Shown: in pieces, positions 33,709 through 43,962 of the stretch
Position numbering within the stretch: position 1 is the first letter of the stretch
Layout: every line of letters starts with the position of its first letter
NCBI RefSeq assembly: GCF_002897295.1
Contig: NZ_BEXF01000017.1
Coordinates: forward strand, 62,001-126,000
DNA from: Brevibacillus reuszeri
Lineage (GTDB): Bacteria > Bacillota > Bacilli > Brevibacillales > Brevibacillaceae
Length of the DNA: 64,000 nucleotides
Direction of reading: 5' to 3'
Program-made: the position numbers and the translations under genes
The notes under the pieces: generated by a model
The model's input: the letters and a program-made list of their open reading frames with translations, nothing else
What the model was told of the DNA's origin: nothing
Database searches by the model: none

Positions 33709-34305
33709 TAGATGAGGGACATTTACATATTGCTTGAAGAATTTTCCGGGAAGCTACATCAAATAAGATGAGTGCGGTGCACCCTATTACGATCCAAAAT
33801 CATTCTACCAATGCTTGATTTTGATACTATATACATTTTGATTTTTAATTTGTATAGTACTATATTCCTTGGTATTCTTAGCTTATGGATATTTTAGGAA
33901 TGACAAGATTCATAACTATTGAAATGATTTGATACCATCGTGCTCTAATCTGTCCAGCATGTTTGGTTTATGGAAATTGAGAGAAGACCAGCTATTTATC
34001 ATTTCCGAACGGGCTGGTTGTATTTAGATTTCCAAATTGCTTATGAGATTATCGTCTAAAGTAGAGAAGATTTCAATTCAATGGGAGGCATTTTTGTTAA
34101 GGATCCATAATATATCGTTTTTATAAAGACAATATACCCAAATTGTTTAATACGTAGCTCCGATAATTTTGATGAAATTGCTCCTCAATAGAGGTTAGAT
34201 AACCAACAGTTACTCAAAATAGACTGATAATCTTAGCATATTGCAAACAGCCAACATATAAAGCATCTCTAATAGTAATTAGTTAAGTAGGATGAGGTGA
34301 AAATA
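33709..34305. other. 600 bases without a gene
   Basis: No frame with a ribosome binding site is seen. ACCAGC (33,987) and GCTGGT (34,012) form a weak hairpin followed by TGTATTT. Base composition is AT-rich. This may be the boundary between the decayed phage element and the defence cluster, but no attachment-site copy is visible here. Confidence 0.35.
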
Positions 34306-34710
34306 ATGAATTCTGAACAAATCAGAAAAGAACATTTATCACGCTTTCCAATTAATGGGCGTATTATAGCTCAACAAGTAAATGATTATATTTTATATAC
34401 TTATAATCTTCATTTGGAGGATTTGACAAATAAAACGAAGCATGGAGTTGCATATAAGCGCCAAGGGAGACGTGGCTTTTTTGCAAAAATAGCCACTGAT
34501 GCAAAGTGTCTAATTCTCTCATTTTGCATAAATGGACAAGAGGAAGGGATAAACAAACAAAATGAGTTAAGTGAAATGGGAATTGCTATGGCGAGAACTC
34601 CAAAGCATCTTGAAACATATACTCGGGAGGCTTGGGTTGATCTGAGTAAAGTAAGTGAAATAGCTGTTCTAATTCCGTATATAGATGAGGCTTTTAACAA
34701 ACGGCCATAA
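34306..34710 (+). CDS. hypothetical protein, DUF5655-like at its end
   Basis: The ATG at 34306 follows GATGAGGTG; an in-frame GTG at 34297 is part of that site. The 134-residue product starts MNSEQIRKEHLSRFPINGR. Its second half, a basic beta-rich stretch (YKRQGRRGFFAKIATDAKCL), ends with LSKVSEIAVLIPYIDEAF, which resembles the small DUF5655 domain. I am not certain of this. It stands 290 bases before the GmrSD gene and may be the first gene of the defence cluster. Confidence 0.4.
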   Translation: MNSEQIRKEHLSRFPINGRIIAQQVNDYILYTYNLHLEDLTNKTKHGVAYKRQGRRGFFAKIATDAKCLILSFCINGQEEGINKQNELSEMGIAMARTPKHLETYTREAWVDLSKVSEIAVLIPYIDEAFNKRP

Positions 34711-35003
34711 CGACTTAAGAAAAAGTTATGTTTATGATAATTAGTAAATAGAATAGACTTCTGAAACACAATTAATTCAGTACGATCTTTATTTATCTTG
34801 GATGCTTGAAGGTGATTTTATGAAATTCCGTTATAATACTATCGATAAATGGGATCTACAAAAATCTTCACTATAGGTATGAAAAAGGAGAGTAATGTAG
34901 TTGATGAGTCTATCTAGCTAAATAAGTAGTGCGATCAAACTAATAAATTTCTTGTAACTTTACTATCAAATTCTTCTTGAAGAACTAAAAAGGAGTCGTT
35001 TAA

Positions 35004-36686
35004 ATGAGTACAACTTCCATACATGCTGCGGAATACCCCATCGAGAAAGTGTTGAGCGATGATTATGTGTTTACAATTCCGAAATATCAGCGACCTTATT
35101 CTTGGACAACTGAGCAGGCAGAACTTCTGTACGATGATCTCTTACTTGCACGTCAACAATCGAGTGCCAACATTGACTTAGTAAATCCATATTTTCTTGG
35201 AAGCATCGTTCTAATAAAAAGTGATAGCCCCGAAGCAGAAGTGGTTGATGGTCAACAACGTCTTACGACACTGACAATTTTACTCGCTGTCTTACGCGAA
35301 ATGGTGCCTTCGGATGTGGCGACTAATTTTACTGCTTTTTTATATGAAAAAGGGAACATGCTTAAAGGAACTCAAGATCGTTACCGGTTGACTCTTAGGG
35401 ATCGAGATGCTGAGTTCTTTAAAACATACATACAGAAGGAAAAAGGAATCGAGGAACTGAAAACTCTGCAGACAAGCCTAACGTCAAGCCAGAAAAATAT
35501 TCGAGACAATGCTCTTCTCTTTATTCGTAATATTGAAGAGTTGGATGTAACGGACCGTATTAGTTTGGCGATGTTTATCATTAAGCGTTGCTTCCTCGTT
35601 GTAGTGCGTACCCCTGACTTCGATTCAGCCTACCGCATCTTCTCCGTTCTAAACGATCGAGGTTTGGATTTGACGCATTCAGATATATTGAAAGCGGAAG
35701 TCATCGGTAACATCCCTGAAAATAAGCAGGACATGTATACAGAGAAATGGGAGGAAGCAGAGGACGAATTAGGTAGAGATGTCTTTAAGGAACTTTTTGC
35801 GCACGTACGAATGATTTTCCGAAAACGAAAACTCGAGAAATCAATTCTTGAAGAAGTTCGGAAATACGTCAATCCATCCAAAAATTCGGAGTTATTCATG
35901 GATAATGTATTAATTCCGATGGCAACGGCAATGAAGGATATTACTTCATTTAGCTACGAAAGCTACACGTTAGCCGACGAGATAAACCATTACTTTAAGC
36001 TGTTACAGCGGATTGATAACTCGGATTGGATGCCTCCGACTTTATCGTATATGTCAAAGAATCGAAACAATCCAGCAATGCTATTAAAATTTTTAACAAA
36101 AATGGAACGTTTATCCATGGGGTTATTAATCCAACGGGCGAACATAAATGAACGGTTAGAACGATATGGACGATTGTTAGACGTAATTGAGAATTATTCA
36201 GTATCATTGTTTAATGTCGATTCTCCAATCGAACTAACAAACGACGAAAAGACGGCGATCATTGCTACACTTGACGGCCCATTTTACCCAATCACAAAAA
36301 TTCGCCTCCCGGTACTACTTCGGTTGGACGAAGAGTTGTCGGGCGGAAATGCTACTTACAACTATAAAGTACTATCTGTAGAGCACGTTCTACCGCAAAA
36401 CCCAAAACCGGACAGCCTATGGGTAAAATGGTATCAAGACGTGAAGAGTCGTACCGAGCAAGTACATCGGATCGGTAATCTGGTTCTCCTCTCAAGAGCG
36501 AAAAACTCACAAGCTGGAAACTTCGAATTTGACCGTAAAAAACAAGAATACTTTATGAAAAAGGGTGTCAGTCCATTTGCAATTACAACTCAAGTTTTGC
36601 AAGAGGATGAGTGGACATTAGGTGTATTGGAGAAGCGGCAGAAGAACATGATGGATAAGTTGATCGAAATTTGGGATCTTCGGTAG
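35004..36686 (+). CDS. GmrSD-type (DUF262/DUF1524) type IV restriction protein
   Basis: AAAAAGGAG precedes the ATG. The 560-residue single chain carries both halves. DUF262 is at about 15-260, with FTIPKYQRPYSW near 25 and the NTP-binding/hydrolysis motif VVDGQQRLTTLTIL near 84. The DUF1524 HNH nuclease is at about 420-530, with SVEHVLPQNPKPDSLWVKW and HRIGNLVLLSRAKNSQAG, including His and Asn of the beta-beta-alpha-metal site. GmrSD enzymes cut glucosylated hydroxymethylcytosine DNA using nucleotides. The two activities are fused, as in BrxU-like proteins. Complete length and intact motifs suggest an active enzyme. A terminator follows. Confidence 0.85.
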   Translation: MSTTSIHAAEYPIEKVLSDDYVFTIPKYQRPYSWTTEQAELLYDDLLLARQQSSANIDLVNPYFLGSIVLIKSDSPEAEVVDGQQRLTTLTILLAVLREMVPSDVATNFTAFLYEKGNMLKGTQDRYRLTLRDRDAEFFKTYIQKEKGIEELKTLQTSLTSSQKNIRDNALLFIRNIEELDVTDRISLAMFIIKRCFLVVVRTPDFDSAYRIFSVLNDRGLDLTHSDILKAEVIGNIPENKQDMYTEKWEEAEDELGRDVFKELFAHVRMIFRKRKLEKSILEEVRKYVNPSKNSELFMDNVLIPMATAMKDITSFSYESYTLADEINHYFKLLQRIDNSDWMPPTLSYMSKNRNNPAMLLKFLTKMERLSMGLLIQRANINERLERYGRLLDVIENYSVSLFNVDSPIELTNDEKTAIIATLDGPFYPITKIRLPVLLRLDEELSGGNATYNYKVLSVEHVLPQNPKPDSLWVKWYQDVKSRTEQVHRIGNLVLLSRAKNSQAGNFEFDRKKQEYFMKKGVSPFAITTQVLQEDEWTLGVLEKRQKNMMDKLIEIWDLR

Positions 36687-36766
36687 AGACGAAAATGACT
36701 AGTATCTAATCAATTAAATAACATTTGGACTGATGCTTTTTATAATCTCGTCTAATACAAATCAAG

Positions 36767-36795
36767 GCCCTTTCAACAAAGTAAGGGCTTTTTAT
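36767..36795 (+). terminator. terminator between the GmrSD gene and the McrB-like operon
   Basis: GCCCTT pairs with AAGGGC across a 10-base loop, followed by TTTTTATT. Confidence 0.6.
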
Positions 36796-36896
36796 TCTGT
36801 CTATTTTGAACTGCAGAGCATGAGAATAAGTAAATGCCCCCGAAATAACAATATTTGCTATAATATCCACACAACCCTAACCACCGGAGGAAGCAA

Positions 36897-39116
36897 ATGG
36901 CCTTACCAATAGCCCTTACAAATATATTCAAGCACAAACAAAAATCATACAAAATGGTCCTAATCCTTTGCCTTATAGACGAACTAAAAAAAGGTAACAC
37001 GTCCGTTACCTTGGACACACTCAAACAAAGATTCCTTACTTACTACCAAGCTCGAGAAGCGAAAGAGCTAGTAGTTGATCCACCACCATCAAAACTAGGC
37101 AAACACTGGCGTGGGATTACCTCAGCTCAAATCCATCACATCATTCAGACGCCAATCCAAGCTCTATCTCAAATTTTGATCACCGATCGCGACCATAAAG
37201 CATATGGCTTTCGACCAGATATTTTAGAAGAGTTACGGACACCACAGATCATCGAACTGAGTGAGTACGCTACACGAGAACTGGATGATTATTACGGCCA
37301 GCTAAATCCGTCCATTCCGCTACATGATCATTTAAATACGATACTGTCTACTTATTTGGAAACAAAGCGGCAACCATTCAAAGAGAATGATCTTGGGAAA
37401 CTAGTGAGACAGACCATTCCAAATGACATTTCAAAGCTCCCGTTCTTTCCAGAGGAATGGAAAGCTCAAGGATCTGTGGGACAAGGAAATTGGGCAGATG
37501 TACCTTGGATTGCGATCATGGATAAAAGAATCACTACGACTACACAACAAGGTGTCTACATCGTTTATCTTTTTTCCCAAGATATGAGTGCAGTATATCT
37601 AACATTGGCTCAAGGTGTAACAGTGCCATTAAAGCAAGGAAAGAAAGAGGGCTATGAGTTTTTAAGAAGAAAAGTCCAGGAGATTCGCTCTGTTATAGCT
37701 CTAGATGGCTTCCAAAAAGATGAAAGCATCCATCTGACTGAGAAGGGGATTGGAGAAGATTATCAAGTATCAACGGTAGCCTATGCGAAATATGAAGCAA
37801 GCAACTTGCCGTCTAATCAGCAGCTTCTGACCGATCTGCATTCGATGCTAGAGTATTATCAAGAGTACGTGGAATACAGTCTTCCAAAGGACACAACTTT
37901 CAAAAGCGAATCTACTACATCTTCTATTAAGAAGGAGCCACTTCTTGTGAATGATTTATACGTAAAAGAAACGATAGGCACAATTAAAACTTATATACGG
38001 CAAAGAGGATTCCATTACCCCGACCATCTGATTGAGAACTTCTACCTTTCAATAAAAACAAAGCCGTTTGTAATCCTTGCAGGCATTTCTGGTACTGGGA
38101 AAACAAAACTAGTGAAGCTCTTTGCAGAAGCGATTGGAGCAACCAGCGAAAACAGGCAATTTCGACTTATTCCTGTTCGCCCAGACTGGAGTGACCCATC
38201 TGACTTAATCGGGTATAAAGATCTTACGGGAACTTTCCGTCCTGGTCCACTGACAGAGGTTATTATGGAAGCATCCAATCCAGATAATGAGGACAAAGTC
38301 TATTTTATTTGTCTCGATGAGATGAACTTAGCACGTGTGGAACATTACTTTAGTGACGTTCTCAGCTTGATGGAAACACAGGAGCGTAAAAATGGTCGTA
38401 TTACTACAAATCGGATGATTTCGGCAAATCAGTTGGGCGAAGATGACCGGGAGATCTATGAGGAACTATACTTGCCAAGCAATGTAGTGCTGATTGGGAC
38501 GGTTAATATGGATGAAACGACGCATCCATTTAGTAAGAAAGTTTTGGATCGTGGAAACACGATAGAATTTAATTATATCCAACTTGATAACTTCCCTGAT
38601 GATGAAGAAATACTGGAATCGGGTACAGAGCGGGGAGTTCCAGCATCTTTTTTGTCGAGTGATTATATTACCTTACAAGAGGCATACAGAAATTATAAAA
38701 GTCTTATCAAAGAATCAACTGAGAAACTGATTGAAATTAATATGATTCTTGAAAATATACACGCACACATCGGTTTTCGTGTGAGGGATGCTGTTTGCTT
38801 TTACATGATCTACAATGAACGTTTTCGTCTCGTGACCAAAGCTGAAGCATTTGATTTTCAACTACTTCAAAAAATTCTACCCAGAATACAAGGTAGTAAT
38901 TTATCTGTGAAGCGAACTCTAATAGAGCTCCTGAAAATTACCTTGGGAGATACTCGATTACATGTGGACGAGCTAATAGGAGATGCCTCGTTGTTATACG
39001 AGATAAATCTGCAAAAGGAATATCCCAGTGCGCCGTACAAACAAAGCAGTAAAAAATTACTCTATATGCTCCGGAGGCTTGAAGAAGATGGATTTACATC
39101 GTTCTGGGTCTCTTAG
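36897..39116 (+). CDS. McrB-like AAA+ protein with MrcB N-terminal domain (system 2)
   Basis: CCGGAGGAAGCAA precedes the ATG. The N-terminal 180 residues are helical. Residues about 180-250 fit the MrcB_N/DUF3578 module (FFPEEWKAQGSVGQGNWADV, then PWIAIMDKRITTT). The AAA+ part has Walker A ILAGISGTGKTKLVKL near 398, Walker B FICLDEMNLARVEHYF near 471, and the sensor GTVNMDETTHPFSKKVLDR near 538. The usual McrB Asn-Thr-Ala-Asp signature is replaced by NMDET. It overlaps its partner gene by 29 bases. It probably powers the DUF2357 protein as McrB powers McrC. Confidence 0.8.
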   Translation: MALPIALTNIFKHKQKSYKMVLILCLIDELKKGNTSVTLDTLKQRFLTYYQAREAKELVVDPPPSKLGKHWRGITSAQIHHIIQTPIQALSQILITDRDHKAYGFRPDILEELRTPQIIELSEYATRELDDYYGQLNPSIPLHDHLNTILSTYLETKRQPFKENDLGKLVRQTIPNDISKLPFFPEEWKAQGSVGQGNWADVPWIAIMDKRITTTTQQGVYIVYLFSQDMSAVYLTLAQGVTVPLKQGKKEGYEFLRRKVQEIRSVIALDGFQKDESIHLTEKGIGEDYQVSTVAYAKYEASNLPSNQQLLTDLHSMLEYYQEYVEYSLPKDTTFKSESTTSSIKKEPLLVNDLYVKETIGTIKTYIRQRGFHYPDHLIENFYLSIKTKPFVILAGISGTGKTKLVKLFAEAIGATSENRQFRLIPVRPDWSDPSDLIGYKDLTGTFRPGPLTEVIMEASNPDNEDKVYFICLDEMNLARVEHYFSDVLSLMETQERKNGRITTNRMISANQLGEDDREIYEELYLPSNVVLIGTVNMDETTHPFSKKVLDRGNTIEFNYIQLDNFPDDEEILESGTERGVPASFLSSDYITLQEAYRNYKSLIKESTEKLIEINMILENIHAHIGFRVRDAVCFYMIYNERFRLVTKAEAFDFQLLQKILPRIQGSNLSVKRTLIELLKITLGDTRLHVDELIGDASLLYEINLQKEYPSAPYKQSSKKLLYMLRRLEEDGFTSFWVS

Positions 39117-41490
39117 AGAAAGTGTAGAGTTATTGCGAATAGAGACAGATCTCTTTGATCTATATATTAAAGGCAAACCTTTTCATCCAACCGTTGAGAA
39201 ACTGCAGCTTCATCGGGATAGTAGTTTAGAATGGGAGTCAGCGACGTTACGGGTATCCAGTGATGCTCGTTTACTTACAATGCAATCAAAGCTCGTTTTT
39301 TCGCCCATTACAGGTGCTTTAACGGATATAGGTGAGGAAGACTCTTGGCCGATTTTTTTTGAGACACAGTCGTACGAATTTGTTTTGGTACGTAAACAGG
39401 AGAAGGAAATCTCTTTTTTTCATGAGAATGTTCATCTCCGCCAAGCTGTAAAGCCACTTGGAAAAGACATTTTATCTGGAATTTTGCTTTTTCAAAATGA
39501 AGTTGGACTGACTGAGATTGTGGTTCAAATGAATCGTCAGCCAGTATTAAAACTTGAGCTCGAAATATTTCCAGTTAAAATGGATTATCGTAGGGATTAT
39601 CAAAACATTTTACGTGAAGTGAATGAACAGGTATACAACCTCGCTTTCGATTTTATGCGCAAGACTTATCAATTGACTGGGTTTTCTGAGACTAATTCAC
39701 AGAGTTTGACCGAATTTTATTCAATTCTGCAACATGTCTTCCAGCAGTTAATGGGTGCAGTCGAGCGAATTAAGGTTAATCCGCATCATAAGTTTGAAGC
39801 ACAGCAAAAAGTTGTCGATGCATCACGGGTAAAACGGGTAAGCAGGCAAAATCACACGTTCCTTAGTAAGCATTCTCACTTGCTAATAGAAGATCATAAA
39901 AATGGACTTTTGAGAATTCAAGACAAGATGTACCGTCCTTCTTTATTAAAAGAGAAAAGGCGAATCATTGATTACGATACTACAGAAAACCGTTTTGTTC
40001 GGTGGATGCTACTAAAAATCGTTGCAAAACTCAAGGAAATTCGCCTTCATTTTGAAATGAGTGTTCGTAATCGTGACGAGGTATTCTTGCAAAAGCTTGA
40101 TCGGATGGTTGAACAAATCAGGGGAGTACTACAACTAGACTTTCTTGCTACTGCAACAGAAATGAACCAGTTGTCCGTTACGCTAGTTTTGCAAATGGCT
40201 CCAGGATATAGAGAAATTTATAAAGCTTACCTAACCTTAATGAAAGGATTGACTATCCAAGGAGAGCTATCAAAGTTATCGATGAAAGACTTAGCTCAAT
40301 TGTACGAGTACTGGTGCTTTTTGAAGCTCAACCAAATTCTAAGTAAGAAATATAAGCTTTTAAAACAAGATATTGTAAAAATAAATAAACGAGGGTTGTT
40401 CGTAACATTGGACCGTAGTCAGTCGGCTCGCATGGTTTATGAAAATCCAGCGAATAATGAGCGGTTCACCCTTTATTACAATACATTGCCATCTGAGGAC
40501 AAGAGAAAAGTACCCACATTATCACAGAGGCCAGATAGTGTATTGACTCTGAAAAAAAGTGACTCTCAACAAGAATTCAAGTATGTTTTTGATGCAAAAT
40601 ATCGACTCAACCCAGCTTATGAAGGGACAAGCTACTACCAGAAATATAGATTTCCAGGTCCTGAGGAAGACGATATTAATACTATGCACCGTTATCGGGA
40701 TGCAATCGTATATTTAGATTCCACTACACTAGAGTATGAGCGAAGCATGTACGGGGCTTATGTACTTTTCCCCTTTCCAGATGAGGAATTGTTTCGCAAG
40801 CATCAGTTTTATAAAAGCATTGAGTTAATTAATATCGGAGCTTTCCCATTCCTGCCGGGGGCAACCTCTCTTTTAGAACAGTTTTTAGATGAGCTCATTT
40901 TAGATAGTCCTGAAAAAGCTTATGAACGCTCTACTCGACCTCGAGGTACGGATTACTACTATCAGAATAAACTTGGAAACAAGAATGTACTTGTTGGGTC
41001 TTTGCGAACAGGTCAGCTAGAACTGGCAATAAAACACAAGTTTTACCATGTTCCTTTAAAAAATCTAAAGGATCATAAAATATTGACACAGATTGAGTAT
41101 GTTGCATTGTGCCAGTCCAGAAAACAATTTGGAGAAGATGGAGGTATCCATTGGTACGGCTCAATAACTGATTGGAAAGTAGTGCGCAGAAAAGATATTT
41201 TAGAAAGAATCCCTCGTCCAGGTACGGAAGAAGAATTGTACGTACGATTTGAAGTGAATGAATGGATAAAACGAGAAAAACCAATCCGTTTCGGTGGGCA
41301 AGGCATCTATACGTTGCTTTTAACAACCAAGTACATGTTTGATCGGGCAGATGAAATTAGTGAGCTGCGGTTAGACGATGAAGAGCAGTTAAAACTATGG
41401 CGAGAGAAGCGTAGAAGTGGGAAGGTAAAAGTCGTTTTGGATCATGAGTATATCGATTTGGCTAAAAAGGCTCGGGTGGAAGAGGTATAG
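39088..41490 (+). CDS. DUF2357 nuclease-like partner of the McrB-like protein (system 2)
   Basis: The ATG at 39088 lies 11 bases after CCGGAGG. Upstream codons in frame overlap the McrB-like gene without a site. At 800 residues it is much longer than McrC. The first 250 residues are the beta-rich DUF2357 part. The middle is helical. Near 490-510 a nuclease-like core reads LSQRPDSVLTLKK, then KYVFDAKYRLNPAY, with Asp and Asp-x-Lys in the PD-(D/E)XK order. The C-terminal 200 residues are an extra domain (GSITDWKVVRRKDILERIP). A strong terminator follows, so the pair is one operon. Confidence 0.75.
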   Translation: MDLHRSGSLRESVELLRIETDLFDLYIKGKPFHPTVEKLQLHRDSSLEWESATLRVSSDARLLTMQSKLVFSPITGALTDIGEEDSWPIFFETQSYEFVLVRKQEKEISFFHENVHLRQAVKPLGKDILSGILLFQNEVGLTEIVVQMNRQPVLKLELEIFPVKMDYRRDYQNILREVNEQVYNLAFDFMRKTYQLTGFSETNSQSLTEFYSILQHVFQQLMGAVERIKVNPHHKFEAQQKVVDASRVKRVSRQNHTFLSKHSHLLIEDHKNGLLRIQDKMYRPSLLKEKRRIIDYDTTENRFVRWMLLKIVAKLKEIRLHFEMSVRNRDEVFLQKLDRMVEQIRGVLQLDFLATATEMNQLSVTLVLQMAPGYREIYKAYLTLMKGLTIQGELSKLSMKDLAQLYEYWCFLKLNQILSKKYKLLKQDIVKINKRGLFVTLDRSQSARMVYENPANNERFTLYYNTLPSEDKRKVPTLSQRPDSVLTLKKSDSQQEFKYVFDAKYRLNPAYEGTSYYQKYRFPGPEEDDINTMHRYRDAIVYLDSTTLEYERSMYGAYVLFPFPDEELFRKHQFYKSIELINIGAFPFLPGATSLLEQFLDELILDSPEKAYERSTRPRGTDYYYQNKLGNKNVLVGSLRTGQLELAIKHKFYHVPLKNLKDHKILTQIEYVALCQSRKQFGEDGGIHWYGSITDWKVVRRKDILERIPRPGTEEELYVRFEVNEWIKREKPIRFGGQGIYTLLLTTKYMFDRADEISELRLDDEEQLKLWREKRRSGKVKVVLDHEYIDLAKKARVEEV

Positions 41491-41505
41491 AGAGAATAGC
41501 GAATT

Positions 41506-41536
41506 GGAGCGTTTATTGCTTCCGCGCTCCTTTTTT
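41506..41536 (+). terminator. terminator of the McrB-like/DUF2357 operon
   Basis: GGAGCG pairs with CGCTCC around a 13-base loop, followed by six T residues. Confidence 0.75.
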
Positions 41537-41570
41537 CTTTCAGAAGTTAACTTTTACTTAGGAGAAGATT

Positions 41571-41933
41571 ATGGACGATAAAACAACAATTAACGACCTT
41601 AAATTACGAGTCCAACAATTTTGCGAGGATAGAGATTGGGACCAATTTCACAATGCAAAAGATCTAGCAATAGGTATCATTACTGAATCATCGGAGCTAC
41701 TCGAGCATTTTCGATTTAAATCTGATGCAGAAATGGAACAATTATTTTTGGATGGCAACAAAAGACAGGAAATCACGGAAGAATTAGCTGATGTTTTATT
41801 CTTTGTTCTAAGATTTGCCCAAAAGTTTAACATCGATCTCACGGAAGAACTCTTCCAAAAAATTGAAAAGAATAATCGGAACTACCCGGTAGACAGATCT
41901 AAAGGATCAAATAAAAAGTATTCAGAATTATAG
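41571..41933 (+). CDS. MazG-like nucleotide pyrophosphohydrolase
   Basis: TTAGGAGAAG precedes the ATG. The 120-residue protein is the short all-alpha type: GIITESSELLEHFRF gives the EXXE pair and TEELADVLFFVLRFAQ the EXXD pair that bind magnesium. Such enzymes hydrolyse NTPs or dNTPs to monophosphates. It lies between the McrB-like operon and the helicase gene, whose frame opens 1 base after its stop. MazG-like proteins recur in defence loci, where they may change nucleotide pools. That role is inferred here. Confidence 0.75.
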   Translation: MDDKTTINDLKLRVQQFCEDRDWDQFHNAKDLAIGIITESSELLEHFRFKSDAEMEQLFLDGNKRQEITEELADVLFFVLRFAQKFNIDLTEELFQKIEKNNRNYPVDRSKGSNKKYSEL

Positions 41934-42015
41934 GGTGCGTATCCAAGCTCTAACGAAATCAGGCCAGGATTTCTTCCTGAAGATCGCTGAAATTATTAAG
42001 ACTAAGGTGAGCAAA

Positions 42016-43962
42016 ATGATTGTTTATGAAGCAACGAAAGAGGAGTTTCTGCAAGATGTTTTCGATGACAACCTTGTACAGAACATAAGTAGAAATTTCC
42101 AGGCTAAAATTGGTCGAATAAACCAGAGTGAAATTCGAGCTTGGGACAACTCCATGCAGTATATGTATCGAGTGCTAAATGACTTAGAGATACCGAATGA
42201 TGCGGGAGTGGCTATTGAGTATAAAGTTCCCTATACATCTAGAAGGGTAGATTTTCTTATTTCAGGTTCAGATGACGACAATCAAGGTTCAGTTGTCATT
42301 ATTGAATTGAAACAGTGGGGAAGCATCGAGAAAGTAGAGGGTAAAAACCATGTCGTAAAAACTGTAATGAACCGTAACGTTGTTGAAACACCCCATCCAT
42401 CCTACCAGGCGTGGTCTTATGCGACCTTAATTAAGGACTACAATGAAAATTTTCAACATGATGATATTGATCTCTACCCGTGCGCTTATTTGCATAACTA
42501 TTTAGCCACAGAAGACAATGATCCACTTACTGATGAAAATTACCAAACATATATAGAACAAGCTCCTTTATTTATTAAAGGGGATGCTAGTAAATTACGA
42601 GCCTTTATTAAAAAATATATTAAATATGGTGATAATAAGGAGAACCTTTACAAAATCGAAAATGGACGATTACGGCCATCTAAATCGTTGCAGGATTCCC
42701 TTGTAAATATGCTAAAGGGGAATCAAGAGTTTGTTATGATCGATGATCAAAAAGTTGTTTATGAAACTGCACTTCAATTAGCGAATGAATCATTAAGAAC
42801 GAATCAGAAACACGTTTTGATTGTAAAAGGTGGGCCTGGGACTGGAAAATCCGTTTTAGCTATTAATCTGCTTGTTGAGTTAACCAAACGCAATTTAGTT
42901 TGTCAGTATGCAACAAAAAATGCAGCCCCTAGAAATGTTTATGCAAACAGATTGAAACAAGACTATCGTAAAACGCATATTGATAATCTCTTTAAGGGAA
43001 CAGGAAGCTATATTCAATCTGAGTGTGATGAGTTTGATGTTTTGATTGTAGACGAAGCGCATAGACTCAATGAAAAGTCAGGAATGTTCCAAAATCTAGG
43101 GGAAAATCAAATTAAAGAAATCATCTATGCTTCCAAGCTTGCTATATTCTTTATTGATGAACGCCAGAGAGTAACTTTGAAAGATGTTGGTAGCATTGAA
43201 ATGATTAAGAAGTTTGCCTTTTCATATGAGGCAACAGTAACAGAGGTACGGCTAGAATCGCAGTTTCGTTGCAATGGCTCAGACGGTTATTTAGCATGGG
43301 TTGACGACGTATTACAGGTTCATGAAACAGCAAATTCAAATCATCTCGGTAGTAACTATGATCTTCGGGTGTTTTCGGATCCGAATTTGTTGCGTCGAGA
43401 AATTGAAATGCTAAATCAGAGAAACAATAGATCTCGATTAGTTGCAGGTTATTGCTGGGATTGGAGAAAGGAAGGGAAAAACAATCCTAATTTCCATGAT
43501 ATTGAACTACCTGAGTATAATTTCGGAATGAGTTGGAATTTGGCTAATTCTGACACGTGGGCAATCAATGAGAATTCGATTAGTGAAGTTGGATGTATCC
43601 ATACAAGCCAAGGGCTAGAGTTTGATTACGTCGGGGTTATTATTGGTGATGATTTAATTTGTAGAGACGGGCAAGTTCAAACGGATTATACAAAAAGAGC
43701 TAAGACAGATAGTTCACTTAAAGGATTGAAAAAAATGCTTCAAAGTGACCCCACAAAAGCATTACAATTAGCGGATGAAATTATTCGAAATACATACAGA
43801 ACTTTGATGACACGTGGACAAAAAGGATGTTTTATTTTTTGCACCGATAAAGAACTAGAACAGTATTTCTTTAATAGAGCGGAAGAAATATATCAAACAT
43901 ATAACTCGAATGAGTTTTTTAAACCACTTTTAAAAGTTGCGGAGGAGAAAGAGGGGTATTAA
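42016..43962 (+). CDS. DUF2075 helicase with N-terminal nuclease-like domain
   Basis: I chose ATG 42016 after AAGGTGAGC. The frame is open back to a GTG at 41935 right after the MazG-like gene, so a longer form is possible. The 648-residue protein begins with a nuclease-like domain (RRVDFLISG near 76, VVIIELKQWGS near 95, Asp and Glu-x-Lys). A DUF2075 superfamily-1-type ATPase follows: Walker A VKGGPGTGKSVLAI near 271, Walker B FDVLIVDEAHRLN near 350, and CIHTSQGLEFDYVGVIIGDD near 535. The same architecture is known in Schlafen-like or phage-related helicases. It is probably co-transcribed with the MazG-like gene. Confidence 0.8.
   Translation: MIVYEATKEEFLQDVFDDNLVQNISRNFQAKIGRINQSEIRAWDNSMQYMYRVLNDLEIPNDAGVAIEYKVPYTSRRVDFLISGSDDDNQGSVVIIELKQWGSIEKVEGKNHVVKTVMNRNVVETPHPSYQAWSYATLIKDYNENFQHDDIDLYPCAYLHNYLATEDNDPLTDENYQTYIEQAPLFIKGDASKLRAFIKKYIKYGDNKENLYKIENGRLRPSKSLQDSLVNMLKGNQEFVMIDDQKVVYETALQLANESLRTNQKHVLIVKGGPGTGKSVLAINLLVELTKRNLVCQYATKNAAPRNVYANRLKQDYRKTHIDNLFKGTGSYIQSECDEFDVLIVDEAHRLNEKSGMFQNLGENQIKEIIYASKLAIFFIDERQRVTLKDVGSIEMIKKFAFSYEATVTEVRLESQFRCNGSDGYLAWVDDVLQVHETANSNHLGSNYDLRVFSDPNLLRREIEMLNQRNNRSRLVAGYCWDWRKEGKNNPNFHDIELPEYNFGMSWNLANSDTWAINENSISEVGCIHTSQGLEFDYVGVIIGDDLICRDGQVQTDYTKRAKTDSSLKGLKKMLQSDPTKALQLADEIIRNTYRTLMTRGQKGCFIFCTDKELEQYFFNRAEEIYQTYNSNEFFKPLLKVAEEKEGY

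Noticed and set aside
39028..39087. Longer start for the DUF2357 gene
   Set aside because: The extra 20 codons lie inside the McrB-like gene without a ribosome binding site. ATG 39088 has CCGGAGG.
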